Assembly (NCBI RefSeq): GCF_015159745.1
Contig: NZ_JADDOJ010000014.1
Span: 1-61,507, forward strand
Direction: 5' to 3'
DNA: 61,507 nucleotides
DNA from: Ramlibacter aquaticus
Lineage (GTDB): Bacteria > Pseudomonadota > Gammaproteobacteria > Burkholderiales > Burkholderiaceae_C
Shown piece after piece: positions 21,335 through 37,063 of this stretch. A program made the translations under genes and the position numbers. Every line of letters begins with the position of its first letter. Position 1 is the stretch's first letter. Below the pieces are notes generated by a model, which worked only from the letters and a program-made list of their open reading frames with translations, was not told where the DNA came from and did no database searches.

Positions 21335-21367
21335 AACACGAAGTTCGTGCAACACGAACTTCGTGTT
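21335..21367. promoter_or_regulatory. Nested palindromic operator of the toxin-antitoxin pair
   Basis: Two 15-base arms, AACACGAAGTTCGTG (21335-21349) and CACGAACTTCGTGTT (21353-21367), are perfect inverted copies around CAA. Each arm also holds its own 13-base palindrome CACGAA-S-TTCGTG. Paired half-sites of this sort are typical of RHH antitoxin operators. It ends 11 bases after the hisD stop codon (21380-21378), so it could also form a strong hairpin in the his transcript. Confidence 0.7.
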
Positions 21368-21377
21368 GATTTTCAGC

Positions 21378-22703
21378 TCAAGCGCCGCCCTTGAGACGCA
21401 TCTCGGCGGCCCGGGCGTGCGCCTGCAGGCCTTCGCCATGCGCCAGGACCGAAGCGATGCGCCCCAGCGTCTGGGCGCCCGACTCGCTCACCTCGATCAG
21501 GCTGCTGCGCTTCTGGAAGTCGTAGACACCCAGGGGGCTGGAGAAGCGCGCCGTGCTGCTGGTCGGCAGCACGTGGTTGGGGCCGGCGCAGTAGTCGCCC
21601 AGCGACTCGCTGGTGTAGCTGCCCAGGAAGATGGCGCCCGCGTGGCGCAGCAGCGGCTCCCAGCGACCGGGCTCGCTGCTGGCGATCTCCAGGTGCTCGG
21701 GCGCGATGCGGTTGCTGATGGCGCAGGCCTCTTCCATGTTGCGGGTCTGGATCAGCGCGCCCCGCCCGTTCAGGGAGGCGGCGATGATGGCCGCGCGCGG
21801 CATCTGCGGCAGCAGGCGGTCGATCTCGGCCTGCACCCGGTCCAGGTAGCTGGCATCGGGGCACAGCAGCACGCTCTGCGCGAGTTCGTCGTGCTCGGCC
21901 TGGGAGAACAGGTCCATGGCCACCCAGTCGGCCGGCGTGCTGCCGTCGGCCAGCACCAGGATCTCGCTGGGGCCGGCGATCATGTCGATGCCGACCTGGC
22001 CGAACACCCGGCGCTTGGCGCTGGCGACGTAGGCGTTGCCCGGGCCGGTGATCTTGTCCACGCGCGGCACCGTGGCCGTGCCGTAGGCCAGCGCCGCCAC
22101 GGCCTGGGCACCGCCCAGGGTGAAGGCGCGGCTGACGCCCGCCACGTGCGCCGCGGCCAGCACCAGCGGGTTCTTCTCGCCGCGCGGCGTGGGCACCACC
22201 ATGATGATCTCGCCCACCCCCGCCACGTGGGCCGGGATCGCGTTCATCAGCACCGAGGAGGGATAGGCCGCCTTGCCGCCCGGCACGTAGATGCCCACGC
22301 GGTCCAGGGGCGTGACCTTCTGCCCCAGCAGCGTGCCGTCGGCGTCGCGGTAGCTCCAGCTTTCGCCGCTGGCGCGGCGCTGCGCCTCGTGGTAGCTGCG
22401 CACGCGGGCCGCCGCCGCCTGCAGCGCCTCGCGCTGGTCCGCCGGCAGGGCCTCGAAGGCCGCCTTCAGCTCGGCGGGGGTGAGCTCCAGCGCGCCCACG
22501 CTGGCCGCGTCCAGGCCGTCGAAGCGGCGCGTGTACTCCAGCACCGCCGCATCGCCCCGCTTCTGCACGTCGGCCAGGATGGCCGCGACCCGCTGCTCGA
22601 CTTCGGCATCGGTGTCGGCGGACCAGTGCAGGCGCTCGCGGAAGCGCGGCTCGAAATCGGCCTGGTCGGTGGTGAGGCGTAGCGGGCGGGCGGAGAGGGT
22701 CAT
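21378..22703 (-). CDS. hisD: Histidinol dehydrogenase
   Basis: 441 residues. Landmarks are [50 protein letters not shown] with zinc-ligand His, and [19 protein letters not shown]. Carries out the last two oxidations to histidine. Seven bases separate it from hisG. Downstream hisC is displaced by the toxin-antitoxin module. Confidence 0.97.
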   Translation of the reverse strand: MTLSARPLRLTTDQADFEPRFRERLHWSADTDAEVEQRVAAILADVQKRGDAAVLEYTRRFDGLDAASVGALELTPAELKAAFEALPADQREALQAAAARVRSYHEAQRRASGESWSYRDADGTLLGQKVTPLDRVGIYVPGGKAAYPSSVLMNAIPAHVAGVGEIIMVVPTPRGEKNPLVLAAAHVAGVSRAFTLGGAQAVAALAYGTATVPRVDKITGPGNAYVASAKRRVFGQVGIDMIAGPSEILVLADGSTPADWVAMDLFSQAEHDELAQSVLLCPDASYLDRVQAEIDRLLPQMPRAAIIAASLNGRGALIQTRNMEEACAISNRIAPEHLEIASSEPGRWEPLLRHAGAIFLGSYTSESLGDYCAGPNHVLPTSSTARFSSPLGVYDFQKRSSLIEVSESGAQTLGRIASVLAHGEGLQAHARAAEMRLKGGA

Positions 22704-22710
22704 GCGGGGA

Positions 22711-23388
22711 TCACGCGGAGGTGCGTTTCGCGACGGCAGCGGCGAAGGCGTCGATGATGGGCCGGATGCGGTCCTGCTTGAGCTTGAGCGAGGCCTGGTT
22801 GACCACCAGGCGCGAGCTGATGTCCATGATGCGCTCGACCTCGACCAGGTTGTTGGCCTTGAGCGTGTTGCCGGTCGAGACCAGGTCGACGATGGCGTCG
22901 GCGAGGCCCGTGAGCGGCGCCAGTTCCATGCTGCCGTAGAGCTTGATGAGGTCCACGTGCACGCCCTTGGCGGCGAAGAAGTCGCGCGCGATGTTGACGT
23001 ACTTGCTGGCCACGCGCAGGCGCGAGCCCTGGCGCACCGCGTTCGCGTAGTCGAAGTCGGCGCGCACCGCGACGCTGACGCGGCACTTGGCGATGTGCAG
23101 GTCCAGCGGCTGGTACAGGCCGGTGGCGCCGCCCCACTCCGCGCGGTGTTCGATCAGCGTGTCCAGCCCGGTGACGCCCAGGTCGGCACCGCCGTACTGC
23201 ACGTAAGTGGGCACGTCGCTGGCGCGCACCAGCACCACGCGCACGCCCGGCTGGCTGGTCGGCAGGATGAGCTTGCGCGACTTCTCCGGGTCTTCCAGCA
23301 CCTCGATCCCGGCGGCTGCGAGCAGCGGCAGGGTCTCGTCGAAGATGCGCCCCTTGGAGAGCGCGAGCGTGATCAGGTTGGTGCTCAC
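22711..23388 (-). CDS. hisG: ATP phosphoribosyltransferase, short (HisG-S) form
   Basis: 225 residues: [41 protein letters not shown], and the PRPP loop [19 protein letters not shown]. It lacks the C-terminal regulatory ACT-like domain, so it should need HisZ (not in this window) for activity and feedback control. The start is GTG 23388, overlapping the murA stop as GTGA. Confidence 0.96.
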   Translation of the reverse strand: MSTNLITLALSKGRIFDETLPLLAAAGIEVLEDPEKSRKLILPTSQPGVRVVLVRASDVPTYVQYGGADLGVTGLDTLIEHRAEWGGATGLYQPLDLHIAKCRVSVAVRADFDYANAVRQGSRLRVASKYVNIARDFFAAKGVHVDLIKLYGSMELAPLTGLADAIVDLVSTGNTLKANNLVEVERIMDISSRLVVNQASLKLKQDRIRPIIDAFAAAVAKRTSA

Positions 23389-24647
23389 TTGATGCGTTCG
23401 ATGTCGGCGCCCAGGCCGCGCAGCTTGGCTTCCATGCGGTCGTAGCCGCGGTCCAGGTGGTAGATGCGGTCCACCACGGTCTCGCCCTCGGCCACCAGGC
23501 CGGCGATCACCAGGCTGGCGGAGGCGCGCAGGTCGGTGGCCATCACGGTGGCGCCCGACAGGCGCTCCACGCCCTCCACCAGCGCCACCTTGCCCTCGAC
23601 CTGGATTTTCGCACCCAGGCGCAGCAGCTCGTTGACGTGCATGAAGCGGTTCTCGAAGATGGTTTCGGTCACCTGCGCGGCGCCCCGGGAGATCGCGTTG
23701 AGCGCCATGAACTGCGCCTGCATGTCGGTCGGGAAGCCGGGGTACTCGGTGGTGCGGAAGCCCTGCGCCGTGAGCCGGCCCTGGGCGCGAATGCGGATGC
23801 CCCCGGGCACGGCCTCGACCTGGGCACCGGCATCGCGCAGCTTGTCGATCACGGCCTCCAGGTGGTCGGCGCGGCCGTGCCGCAGCAGCGCCTCGCCGCC
23901 GGTGGCCGCCACGGCGCACAGGAAGGTGCCGGCCTCGATGCGGTCGGCCACCACCTGATGCGTGGCCCCGTGCAGGCGCTCCACGCCCTGGATGGTGATG
24001 CGGCTGGTGCCGTGGCCCTGGATGCGTGCGCCCATGGCAATCAGCATCTCGGCCAGGTCGGTGATCTCCGGCTCCTGGGCGGCGTTTTCCAGCACGGTCT
24101 CGCCCTCGGCGAGGCAGGCGGCCATGAGGAAGTTCTCGGTGCCCGTGACCGTGATCATGTCGGTGCGCAGGGCCGCGCCCCTGAGCCGGCTGCGGCCCTG
24201 CGGCAGGCGGGCGATGATGTAGCCGTGCTCCACCACGATCTCGGCGCCCATGGCCTGCAGGCCCTTGATGTGCTGGTCGACCGGGCGCGAGCCGATCGCG
24301 CAGCCGCCGGGCAGCGACACGGTGGCCTCGCCGAATCGCGCCAGCAGCGGGCCCAGCGCCAGCACCGACGCCCGCATGGTCTTCACCAGCTCGTAGGGCG
24401 CTTCCGGCGAGGAGAGTTTCGCGGCGTCGATGCGCACGCGGTTCTCGTCGCGTTCCACGCTGACGCCCATGTTGCGCACCAGGGTGACCATGGTGGCCAC
24501 GTCCTGCAGGTGCGGCACGTTCTCCAGCACCACCGGTTCGTCGGTCAGCAGGGCCGCGCACAGCTCGGGCAGGGCGGCGTTCTTCGCGCCTGAGATGCGG
24601 ACCTCGCCTTGCAGGGCGCGGCCGCCGCGGATCAGCAGCTTGTCCAT
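23385..24647 (-). CDS. murA: UDP-N-acetylglucosamine 1-carboxyvinyltransferase
   Basis: 420 residues. Catalytic C116 is in [37 protein letters not shown] is the N-terminal substrate loop. First committed step of peptidoglycan synthesis and the fosfomycin target; the cysteine (not Asp) predicts sensitivity. Gene order bolA-like, murA, hisG is shared by many Burkholderiales. Confidence 0.97.
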   Translation of the reverse strand: MDKLLIRGGRALQGEVRISGAKNAALPELCAALLTDEPVVLENVPHLQDVATMVTLVRNMGVSVERDENRVRIDAAKLSSPEAPYELVKTMRASVLALGPLLARFGEATVSLPGGCAIGSRPVDQHIKGLQAMGAEIVVEHGYIIARLPQGRSRLRGAALRTDMITVTGTENFLMAACLAEGETVLENAAQEPEITDLAEMLIAMGARIQGHGTSRITIQGVERLHGATHQVVADRIEAGTFLCAVAATGGEALLRHGRADHLEAVIDKLRDAGAQVEAVPGGIRIRAQGRLTAQGFRTTEYPGFPTDMQAQFMALNAISRGAAQVTETIFENRFMHVNELLRLGAKIQVEGKVALVEGVERLSGATVMATDLRASASLVIAGLVAEGETVVDRIYHLDRGYDRMEAKLRGLGADIERIK

Positions 24648-24651
24648 GGCG

Positions 24652-24894
24652 TCAGGCGCGGGCCGCGGCCCACTCGGCGGGGGTGAGCGCCTTGATGGAC
24701 AGCGCGTGGATCTCGTCGGTGCGCATGCGCTCGCCCAGCGTGGCGTAGACGCGCTGGTGGCGCTGGATCAGGCGCTTGCCCTCGAAGTCGGCGGAGACCA
24801 CCACGGCCTCCCAGTGGCGGCCGTCGCCGTCCACCTCGAGGTGGTCGCAGGCGAGGCCCGCGGCGATGAGCGAGCGCAGTTCTTGGGCAGTCAT
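24652..24894 (-). CDS. BolA/IbaG-family protein
   Basis: 80 residues: [39 protein letters not shown] and [17 protein letters not shown]. The position before murA matches IbaG (YrbA), a BolA-fold partner of monothiol glutaredoxins. The regular BolA motif HxxH is here the RHQ region. Overlaps the ABC permease stop as ATGA. Confidence 0.85.
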   Translation of the reverse strand: MTAQELRSLIAAGLACDHLEVDGDGRHWEAVVVSADFEGKRLIQRHQRVYATLGERMRTDEIHALSIKALTPAEWAAARA

Positions 24895-25642
24895 TGGCGG
24901 ATCTTGTAGCCGATGCGCAGCAGGTGGACCGCGATCGCGGCCACGACGAGCAGGGACACACCGACGATGGACAGGCTCAGCAGCGGCGAGACGTCGCTGA
25001 CGCCGAAGAAGCCGTAGCGGAAGCCGTCGATCATGTAGAAAAAGGGGTTGAAATGGCTCACCTGCTGCCAGAAGCCGGGCAGGGAGTGGATGGAGTAGAA
25101 CACGCCCGAGAGCAGCGTCATGGGCACGATGACGAAGTTCTGGAAGGCGGCCATCTGGTCGAACTTGTCGGCCCACAGGCCGGCGATCAGGCCCAGCGTG
25201 CCCAGCAGCGCCGCGCCCATGAAGGCGAAGCCCAGCAGCCACAGCGGCTGCGCCACGGGGTGCCAGCCGAACAGCAGCGTGGCCAGCCAGACGCCGATGC
25301 CGCACAGGAAGGCGCGCGCCATCGAGGAGCCCACGTAGGCGATGAACCAGCTCCAGTGCGACAGCGGCGTGAGCAGCACGAAGACCAGGTTGCCCATGAT
25401 CTTGCTCTGCACCAGCGAGGAGGAGCTGTTGGCGAAGGCGTTCTGCAGCATGGTCATCATGACCAGGCCGGGCACCAAAAAGCTGGAGTAGCTCACGCCC
25501 TCGTACACCGTCACCTGGCTTTGCAGCAGGTGGCCGAAGATGAGCATGTACAGCACCGAGGTCAGCACCGGCGCGCCCACGGTCTGGAAGATGACCTTCC
25601 AGAAGCGCAGCACTTCCTTGTAGAGCAGGGCCTGCCAGCCGG

Positions 25643-25646
<4 letters not shown>
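24891..25646 (-). CDS. ABC-2 type export permease (YadH-like)
   Basis: 251 residues with six hydrophobic segments and the ABC-2 pattern NAFANSSSSLVQSKIMGNLVFVLLTPLSHW. Paired with the preceding ATPase by a 4-base overlap, it resembles the E. coli YadGH exporter of unknown substrate. It lies straight after mlaB in the same transcription unit. Confidence 0.85.
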
Positions 25647-26614
<968 letters not shown>

Positions 26615-26672
26615 GGGGAACCCATGATTTTACCCAGCCCTTCCCGGGCCGGCCGCGAACGCGGCAATGGCC

Positions 26673-26945
26673 TCAGCCGGCGACGGGCAGCAGCTCGGAA
26701 ACGCCGTAGACGCCGGCGAGCTCGCCCAGGCGCGCCGGCATGCCGCGCACGGCGAAGCGCTTGCCACTGGCCAGGGCCTCGCGGCGGCATTCGAGCAGCA
26801 CCGCGAGTGCCGAAGAATCGAAGTGCTGCAGCGCCGCGGCATCCGCCACGACGGTGTCACCCGCCTCCGAGCGCAGGCCCTGGGCCAGCATGCGCAGGCA
26901 GGCCGAGGCATCGGCATGGGTCAGCACCGCGGGCAGGACCAGCAT
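26673..26945 (-). CDS. mlaB: STAS-domain protein MlaB
   Basis: 90 residues. The STAS hallmark DAAALQHFDSSALAVLLECRR carries the conserved DSS(A) loop. MlaB binds MlaF and supports MlaFEDB phospholipid transport activity. Last of the mla genes. Confidence 0.88.
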   Translation of the reverse strand: MLVLPAVLTHADASACLRMLAQGLRSEAGDTVVADAAALQHFDSSALAVLLECRREALASGKRFAVRGMPARLGELAGVYGVSELLPVAG

Positions 26946-26948
26946 CCC

Positions 26949-27620
26949 TCAGCCCTTCTTGCCCGTGGGCATGCCGGCCGGCGGGGTCGGGGTCGCGTTG
27001 GCCTTGTTGCGCTCGGCCAGCGCGGTGATCAGGCCGTCGATGCCCTTGCTGTTGATCTCCTGCGCGAACTGGCTGCGGTAGGTCTCGACCAGCCACACGC
27101 CCAGCACGTTCAGGTTGTAGATCTTCCAGCCCGGGCCCTCGCCGGGCGTCTTCTCCAGCCGGTAGTCGAGCTGGATCGGATCGCCACGGCCGCGGATCTC
27201 GGTGCGCACGACCACGTCGTCATCGGTCGGGGCGCCGCGCATGGGCTTGACGCTGATGACCTGGTCGTTCACCTGCGCCAGGGCGCCGGAATAGGTGCGC
27301 ACCAGCAGCAGCTTGAACTCGTCCTGCAGGCGCTTCTGCTGCTCGGGCGTGGCCTGGCGCCAAGCCGGGCCCACGGCCGCGGCGGTCATGCGGCGGAAGT
27401 CCACCACCGGCATGATCTTGCGGTCCACGAAGTTGACGATGCGGCCCGTGTCGCCCGCCTGGATCGCCTTGTCGGCCTTGATGTCGGCCAGCGTCTCGTC
27501 GGAAATGCGCTTGATGAGCGCGTCGGGCGCCTCGTCGGCCGCCAGCGCGATCGCCGGCATGCCCAGTGCGGCCAGCAGCGCGGTGCCAGCGACCCAGATC
27601 CCAAAAGCTCGTCTTTTCAT
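26949..27620 (-). CDS. mlaC: Periplasmic phospholipid-binding protein MlaC
   Basis: 223 residues with signal peptide (KRRAFGIWVAGTALLAALGMPAIALA) and the MlaC/Ttg2D fold: ALIKRISDETLADIK, FVDRKIMPVVDFRRM, GPAWRQATPEQQKRLQDEF, LLVRTYSGAL. It shuttles phospholipid between MlaA at the outer membrane and MlaFEDB. The signal has KRR but no consensus Tat motif. Confidence 0.93.
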   Translation of the reverse strand: MKRRAFGIWVAGTALLAALGMPAIALAADEAPDALIKRISDETLADIKADKAIQAGDTGRIVNFVDRKIMPVVDFRRMTAAAVGPAWRQATPEQQKRLQDEFKLLLVRTYSGALAQVNDQVISVKPMRGAPTDDDVVVRTEIRGRGDPIQLDYRLEKTPGEGPGWKIYNLNVLGVWLVETYRSQFAQEINSKGIDGLITALAERNKANATPTPPAGMPTGKKG

Positions 27621-27657
27621 TGCGTTTCCCTTGTTGTGCGGCCGTTCAGCCCGCCGT

Positions 27658-27675
27658 CCGGGTTGGAAGACCCGG
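27658..27675 (-). other. Hairpin between mlaA and mlaC
   Basis: CCGGGT/ACCCGG inverted repeat with 6-base loop in the 101-base gap between mlaA and mlaC, the longest gap inside the mla cluster. It has no T-run and probably sets mRNA stability or translation balance, if anything. Confidence 0.3.
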
Positions 27676-27721
27676 CATCGCCCGGGTTCCCGGTGGCGCA
27701 TGCTTGAAACAGCTCTTCACC

Positions 27722-28534
27722 TTAACGCGACACAGCCCCATCCGGTTGGCTGGCCGCCGGCGCGGGGGGTGCGGACGGGCCATCGTCCAGCTTGGGGATG
27801 CGGCCGCCGTCGTCGTCCTCGCGTGGCTCGGCCCCGTCGCCGTCGCGCGGCTTGTCGTCGAAGATCTCGGCGCGCCGCTTCTGCAGGTAGGCGTCGCGGG
27901 TGAAGCTGTACTTGTCCAGCGCGGCACCCTCGATCACGTCGCCCAGCCGCAGCAGGTTGGCGCGGGTGTCGATGATGCGCAGCGCGAACAGCCCGTTGGC
28001 CTCGGCCTGCGTGGGCACGGTGCGGGTCAGGTCGCCGTAGCGCTCCACCGGAAGGGCCACCGTGTCGCGCAGGGTCGAGGGCCCCAGCAGCGGGAGCACC
28101 AGGTACGGGCCGGGCGGCACGCCCCAGCGCCCCAGGGTCTGGCCGAAGTCTTCCTTGTGGCGCTCGATGTTCGCGTCGCTGGCGACGTCGAACAGGCCGA
28201 GCACGCCGGCCGTGCTGTTCAGCTGGAAGCGCGCCAGGTTCTCGACCGCATCCTGCAGCCGGAACTGCAGCAGGCTGTTCACCGCCGACCAGGCGTCGCC
28301 CAGGTTGGAGAACACGTTGGAGACGCCGGTGCGCACCAGGGGCGGCACGAACTCGCGGTAGGCCGTGGCCACGGGCTTGAGCACCACCCCGTCGACCTTC
28401 TCGTTGAGGGTGCTCACGTTGCGGTTGAAGGGCTCGAAGGGATCGCGCGGGTCCTTGCCCATGGTCGCGCAGCCGGCCAGCGGCAGCAGCAATGCCACCA
28501 GCAGCGCGCGTGCGGTGACGCGGTGCGCGCTCAT
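27722..28534 (-). CDS. mlaA: Outer-membrane lipoprotein MlaA (VacJ)
   Basis: 270 residues. Lipobox LAGC with lipidated C22; then DPFEPFNRNVSTLNEKVD, the VacJ opening, and GPYLVLPLLGPSTLRD. MlaA removes phospholipids from the outer leaflet of the outer membrane. A low-complexity acidic and proline-rich tail (about 225-270) is variable. In E. coli mlaA is unlinked from mlaFEDCB; here it lies between mlaD and mlaC and overlaps mlaD by four bases. Confidence 0.95.
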   Translation of the reverse strand: MSAHRVTARALLVALLLPLAGCATMGKDPRDPFEPFNRNVSTLNEKVDGVVLKPVATAYREFVPPLVRTGVSNVFSNLGDAWSAVNSLLQFRLQDAVENLARFQLNSTAGVLGLFDVASDANIERHKEDFGQTLGRWGVPPGPYLVLPLLGPSTLRDTVALPVERYGDLTRTVPTQAEANGLFALRIIDTRANLLRLGDVIEGAALDKYSFTRDAYLQKRRAEIFDDKPRDGDGAEPREDDDGGRIPKLDDGPSAPPAPAASQPDGAVSR

Positions 28535-29022
28535 TTCTTGCCCGCGGCCGCCGGTGCGGCGTTGCCGCCGTCGGCGGCCTTGCTGTAGAGGAACTGGCCG
28601 ATCAGGTTTTCCAGCACCACGGCGGACTGGGTGGCCTTGATCGAGTCGCCGGCGGCGAGGTTGCGCTCGTCGCTGCCCGGCTCGATGCCCACGTACTGCT
28701 CGCCCAGCAGGCCGCTGGTGAGGATCTTCAGCGAGCTGTCCTTGGGGAATTTGTAGCGATCCTCGAGCGACAGCGTGACCTGGGCCTGGAAGCCCTTGTC
28801 GTCGAAGCTGATGGACTCGACGCGGCCGACCACCACGCCGGCGCTCTTGACGGCCGCGCGCGGCTTCAGGCCGCCCACGTTGTCGAACTTCGCCGTCACC
28901 TTGTACTGGGACTCGAAGTTGAGGTTCAGCAGGTTCGCCGACTTGAGCGCCAGGAACAGGATGGCGGCCAGCCCCAGCATCACGAAGAGCCCCACCCACA
29001 CGTCATTTTTCGATCGTTCCAT
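28531..29022 (-). CDS. mlaD: MCE-domain protein MlaD
   Basis: 163 residues. One N-terminal helix (VWVGLFVMLGLAAILFLALK) and one MCE domain (AKFDNVGGLKPRAAVKSAGVVVGRV, SGLLGEQYVGIEPG). The hexameric ring carries phospholipid to the MlaFE transporter core. The C-terminus is shorter than in some relatives. Confidence 0.95.
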   Translation of the reverse strand: MERSKNDVWVGLFVMLGLAAILFLALKSANLLNLNFESQYKVTAKFDNVGGLKPRAAVKSAGVVVGRVESISFDDKGFQAQVTLSLEDRYKFPKDSSLKILTSGLLGEQYVGIEPGSDERNLAAGDSIKATQSAVVLENLIGQFLYSKAADGGNAAPAAAGKK

Positions 29023-29032
29023 TCACTGGCTC

Positions 29033-29815
29033 CTAGATACTGAACATCATCACGGTGAGCACGAAATCGAGCGCCAGCACCGACAGCGAGGAAATCACCA
29101 CCGTGCGCGTGGTCGCGCTGGACACGCCCTCGGGCGTCGGCTCGCACTCATAGCCCTGCAGCAGGGCGAGGAAGGTGGTGGCGACGCCGAACACCAGGCT
29201 CTTGATCACGCCGTTGCCCACGTCCTTGAACACGTCCACGCCGCCTTGCATCTGGCTCCAGAAGGAGCCGGAATCGATGCCGATCAGCAGCACGCCCACC
29301 ACGTAGCCGCCCAAGATGCCAACGGCGCTGAACACTGCCGCCAGCAGGGGCATGGCGATCACGCCGGCCCAGAAGCGCGGCGCCAGCAGGCGCAGCACCG
29401 GGTCCACCGCCATCATCTCCATCGCCGACATCTGCTCGCCGGTCTTCATGAGGCCGATCTCGGCGGTGATGGACGCACCGGCCCGGCCCGCATAAAGCAG
29501 CGCGGTGATCACGGGCCCGAGCTCGCGCACCAGGCTGAGCGCCACCAGCAGGCCCAGCGCCTCGGAGGAGCCATAGCGCTGCAGCGTGTAGTAGCCCTGC
29601 AGGCCGAGCACGAAGCCGACGAACAGGCCGGACACGGCGATGATGGCCAGCGAGTAGTTGCCCAGGAAGTGGATCTGGTCGCGCACCAGGCCGAAGCGGC
29701 GCATGGTGGGCCCGAAGAGCGTCACCAGCCGCATGAGCAGGCGCGAGGCATGGCCCCAGCCCGCCAGGCTGCGGCGCACGCGGAAGCCGAGTTCGGCCGG
29801 ATGCAGCGGGCTCAT
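29033..29815 (-). CDS. mlaE: Phospholipid transporter permease MlaE
   Basis: 260 residues, MlaE/YrbE family: FVLGLQGYYTLQRYGS, ALLYAGRAGASITAEIGLMK, EQMSAMEMMAVDPV. Inner-membrane permease of the MlaFEDB complex. ATGA overlap with mlaF. Confidence 0.95.
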   Translation of the reverse strand: MSPLHPAELGFRVRRSLAGWGHASRLLMRLVTLFGPTMRRFGLVRDQIHFLGNYSLAIIAVSGLFVGFVLGLQGYYTLQRYGSSEALGLLVALSLVRELGPVITALLYAGRAGASITAEIGLMKTGEQMSAMEMMAVDPVLRLLAPRFWAGVIAMPLLAAVFSAVGILGGYVVGVLLIGIDSGSFWSQMQGGVDVFKDVGNGVIKSLVFGVATTFLALLQGYECEPTPEGVSSATTRTVVISSLSVLALDFVLTVMMFSI

Positions 29816-30627
29816 GCCAGTCCTTGCCCGAAGTCCTCGGCCACGCTGGGGCCGGGGTAGTGGAAACGCACCGGGCCGTCGGCCTCGGCATTCACGAACT
29901 GCTTGACCAGCGGATTGTCCGACCGGCGCACCTCGTCCGGCGTGCCCTGGGCGGCGATCTTGCCGTTGGCCAGCACGATGATCTGGTCGGCCATGTGGAA
30001 GGTCTCCGGGATCTCGTGCGAGACCACCAGGCTGGTGATGCCCAGGGCATCGTTGAGCTGGCGGATCAGCCGGGCGGCCGTGCCCAGGGAGATCGGGTCC
30101 AGGCCGGAGAAGGGCTCGTCGTACATCACCAGGTCCGGGTCCAGGGCGATCGCACGGGCCAGGGCCACGCGCCGGTTCATGCCGCCGGAAATCTCCGAGG
30201 GCATGAGGTCGCGGGCGCCGCGCAGGCCCACGGCCTGCAGCTTCATCAGCACGATGTCGCGGATCAGGTGCTCGGCCAGGTCGGTGTGCTCGCGCAGCGG
30301 GAAGGCGACGTTGTCGAACACACTCATGTCGGCGAACAGCGCGCCGAACTGGAACAGCATGCCCATGCGGCGCCGGATGCGGTACAGGTCGTCCTGGCCC
30401 ATGGGGCCGATGTCCTCGCCGTCGAAGAGGATCTGGCCGCCCGTGGCGCGCACCTGCCCGCCGAGCAGGCGCAGCGTGGTCGTCTTGCCCCCGCCGGACG
30501 CGCCCATGAGCGCCGTCACCTTTCCGCGCGGGATGGTGAAGCTCACGTCATCGAGGACGAGGCGGTCACCGTAGCCAAAGCTGAGGTGGCGGCACTCGAC
30601 GAGCGCCGCGGACGGGGGTGGGGTCAT
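29812..30627 (-). CDS. mlaF: Phospholipid transporter ATPase MlaF
   Basis: 271 residues. Walker A GASGGGKTT, signature SEISGGMNRRVALARAIALDP, Walker B LVMYDEPFSGLDPI, H-loop VVSHEIPE. First gene of the mlaFEDACB array, which is the probable transcriptional start of the long run down to tatC, although promoters further inside are likely. Confidence 0.95.
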   Translation of the reverse strand: MTPPPSAALVECRHLSFGYGDRLVLDDVSFTIPRGKVTALMGASGGGKTTTLRLLGGQVRATGGQILFDGEDIGPMGQDDLYRIRRRMGMLFQFGALFADMSVFDNVAFPLREHTDLAEHLIRDIVLMKLQAVGLRGARDLMPSEISGGMNRRVALARAIALDPDLVMYDEPFSGLDPISLGTAARLIRQLNDALGITSLVVSHEIPETFHMADQIIVLANGKIAAQGTPDEVRRSDNPLVKQFVNAEADGPVRFHYPGPSVAEDFGQGLA

Positions 30628-30672
30628 CCGGTCGGGACTGCCAGCAGGGCTGGCGTGCAGGGGAAACCCTGA

Positions 30673-30678
30673 ATCATA
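30673..30678 (-). promoter_or_regulatory. Candidate -10 box of mlaF
   Basis: TATGAT on the minus strand, 46 bases before the mlaF ATG, directly after the gltD terminator stem. No good -35 box; the upstream DNA is the hairpin itself. Confidence 0.35.
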
Positions 30679-30680
30679 AA

Positions 30681-30715
30681 GGCCGAGGCGGTGTCGTGCA
30701 TGACACCGCCCCGGC
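30681..30715 (-). terminator. Terminator after gltD
   Basis: A 15-bp stem with one A-C mismatch (core GGCGGTGTC/GACACCGCC at 30687-30710, extended by GGCCG/CGGCC) and a 6-base loop lies 18 bases after the gltD stop. The T-tract is poor (CTTTATG), but the stem is among the strongest in the window. Confidence 0.55.
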
Positions 30716-30732
30716 CCGGGCCTGCGCCGCGT

Positions 30733-32199
<1,467 letters not shown>

Positions 32200-32211
32200 T
32201 TTGTTTCGTCC

Positions 32212-36945
<4,734 letters not shown>

Positions 36946-36980
36946 GGGCTGCTCCTGCCTAGGGAAAACGTGGAGGACGG

Positions 36981-37009
36981 AGCTTAATGCAGTGCAACAA
37001 GCCTGCCAA
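36981..37009 (-). promoter_or_regulatory. Candidate promoter of gltBD
   Basis: On the minus strand TTGGCA (37009-37004) and TAAGCT (36986-36981) are 17 bases apart, about 36 bases before the gltB start. A REP hairpin begins 8 bases upstream of the -35 box. Confidence 0.45.
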
Positions 37010-37016
37010 GTAGAAA

Positions 37017-37037
37017 AATTGGGGTCTGACCCCAATT
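37017..37037. repeat. REP-like palindrome, left of the RAYT gene
   Basis: AATTGGGGTC/GACCCCAATT, perfect 10-bp arms around one T. The core GGGGTCAGACCCC (minus strand) is the widespread betaproteobacterial repeat tied to RAYT transposases. Confidence 0.75.
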
Positions 37038-37063
37038 AATCCGCTTAGCCGAATTGCGTGCTT

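Noticed and set aside
22711..24561. Extended hisG frame across murA
   Set aside because: The extra 391 residues are murA read in another frame; GTG 23388 gives the standard HisG start.
36946..37035. Longer gltB N-terminus beginning MGSDPN
   Set aside because: The added codons translate the REP hairpin and the promoter; ATG 36945 has a good ribosome site and sets the usual propeptide length.
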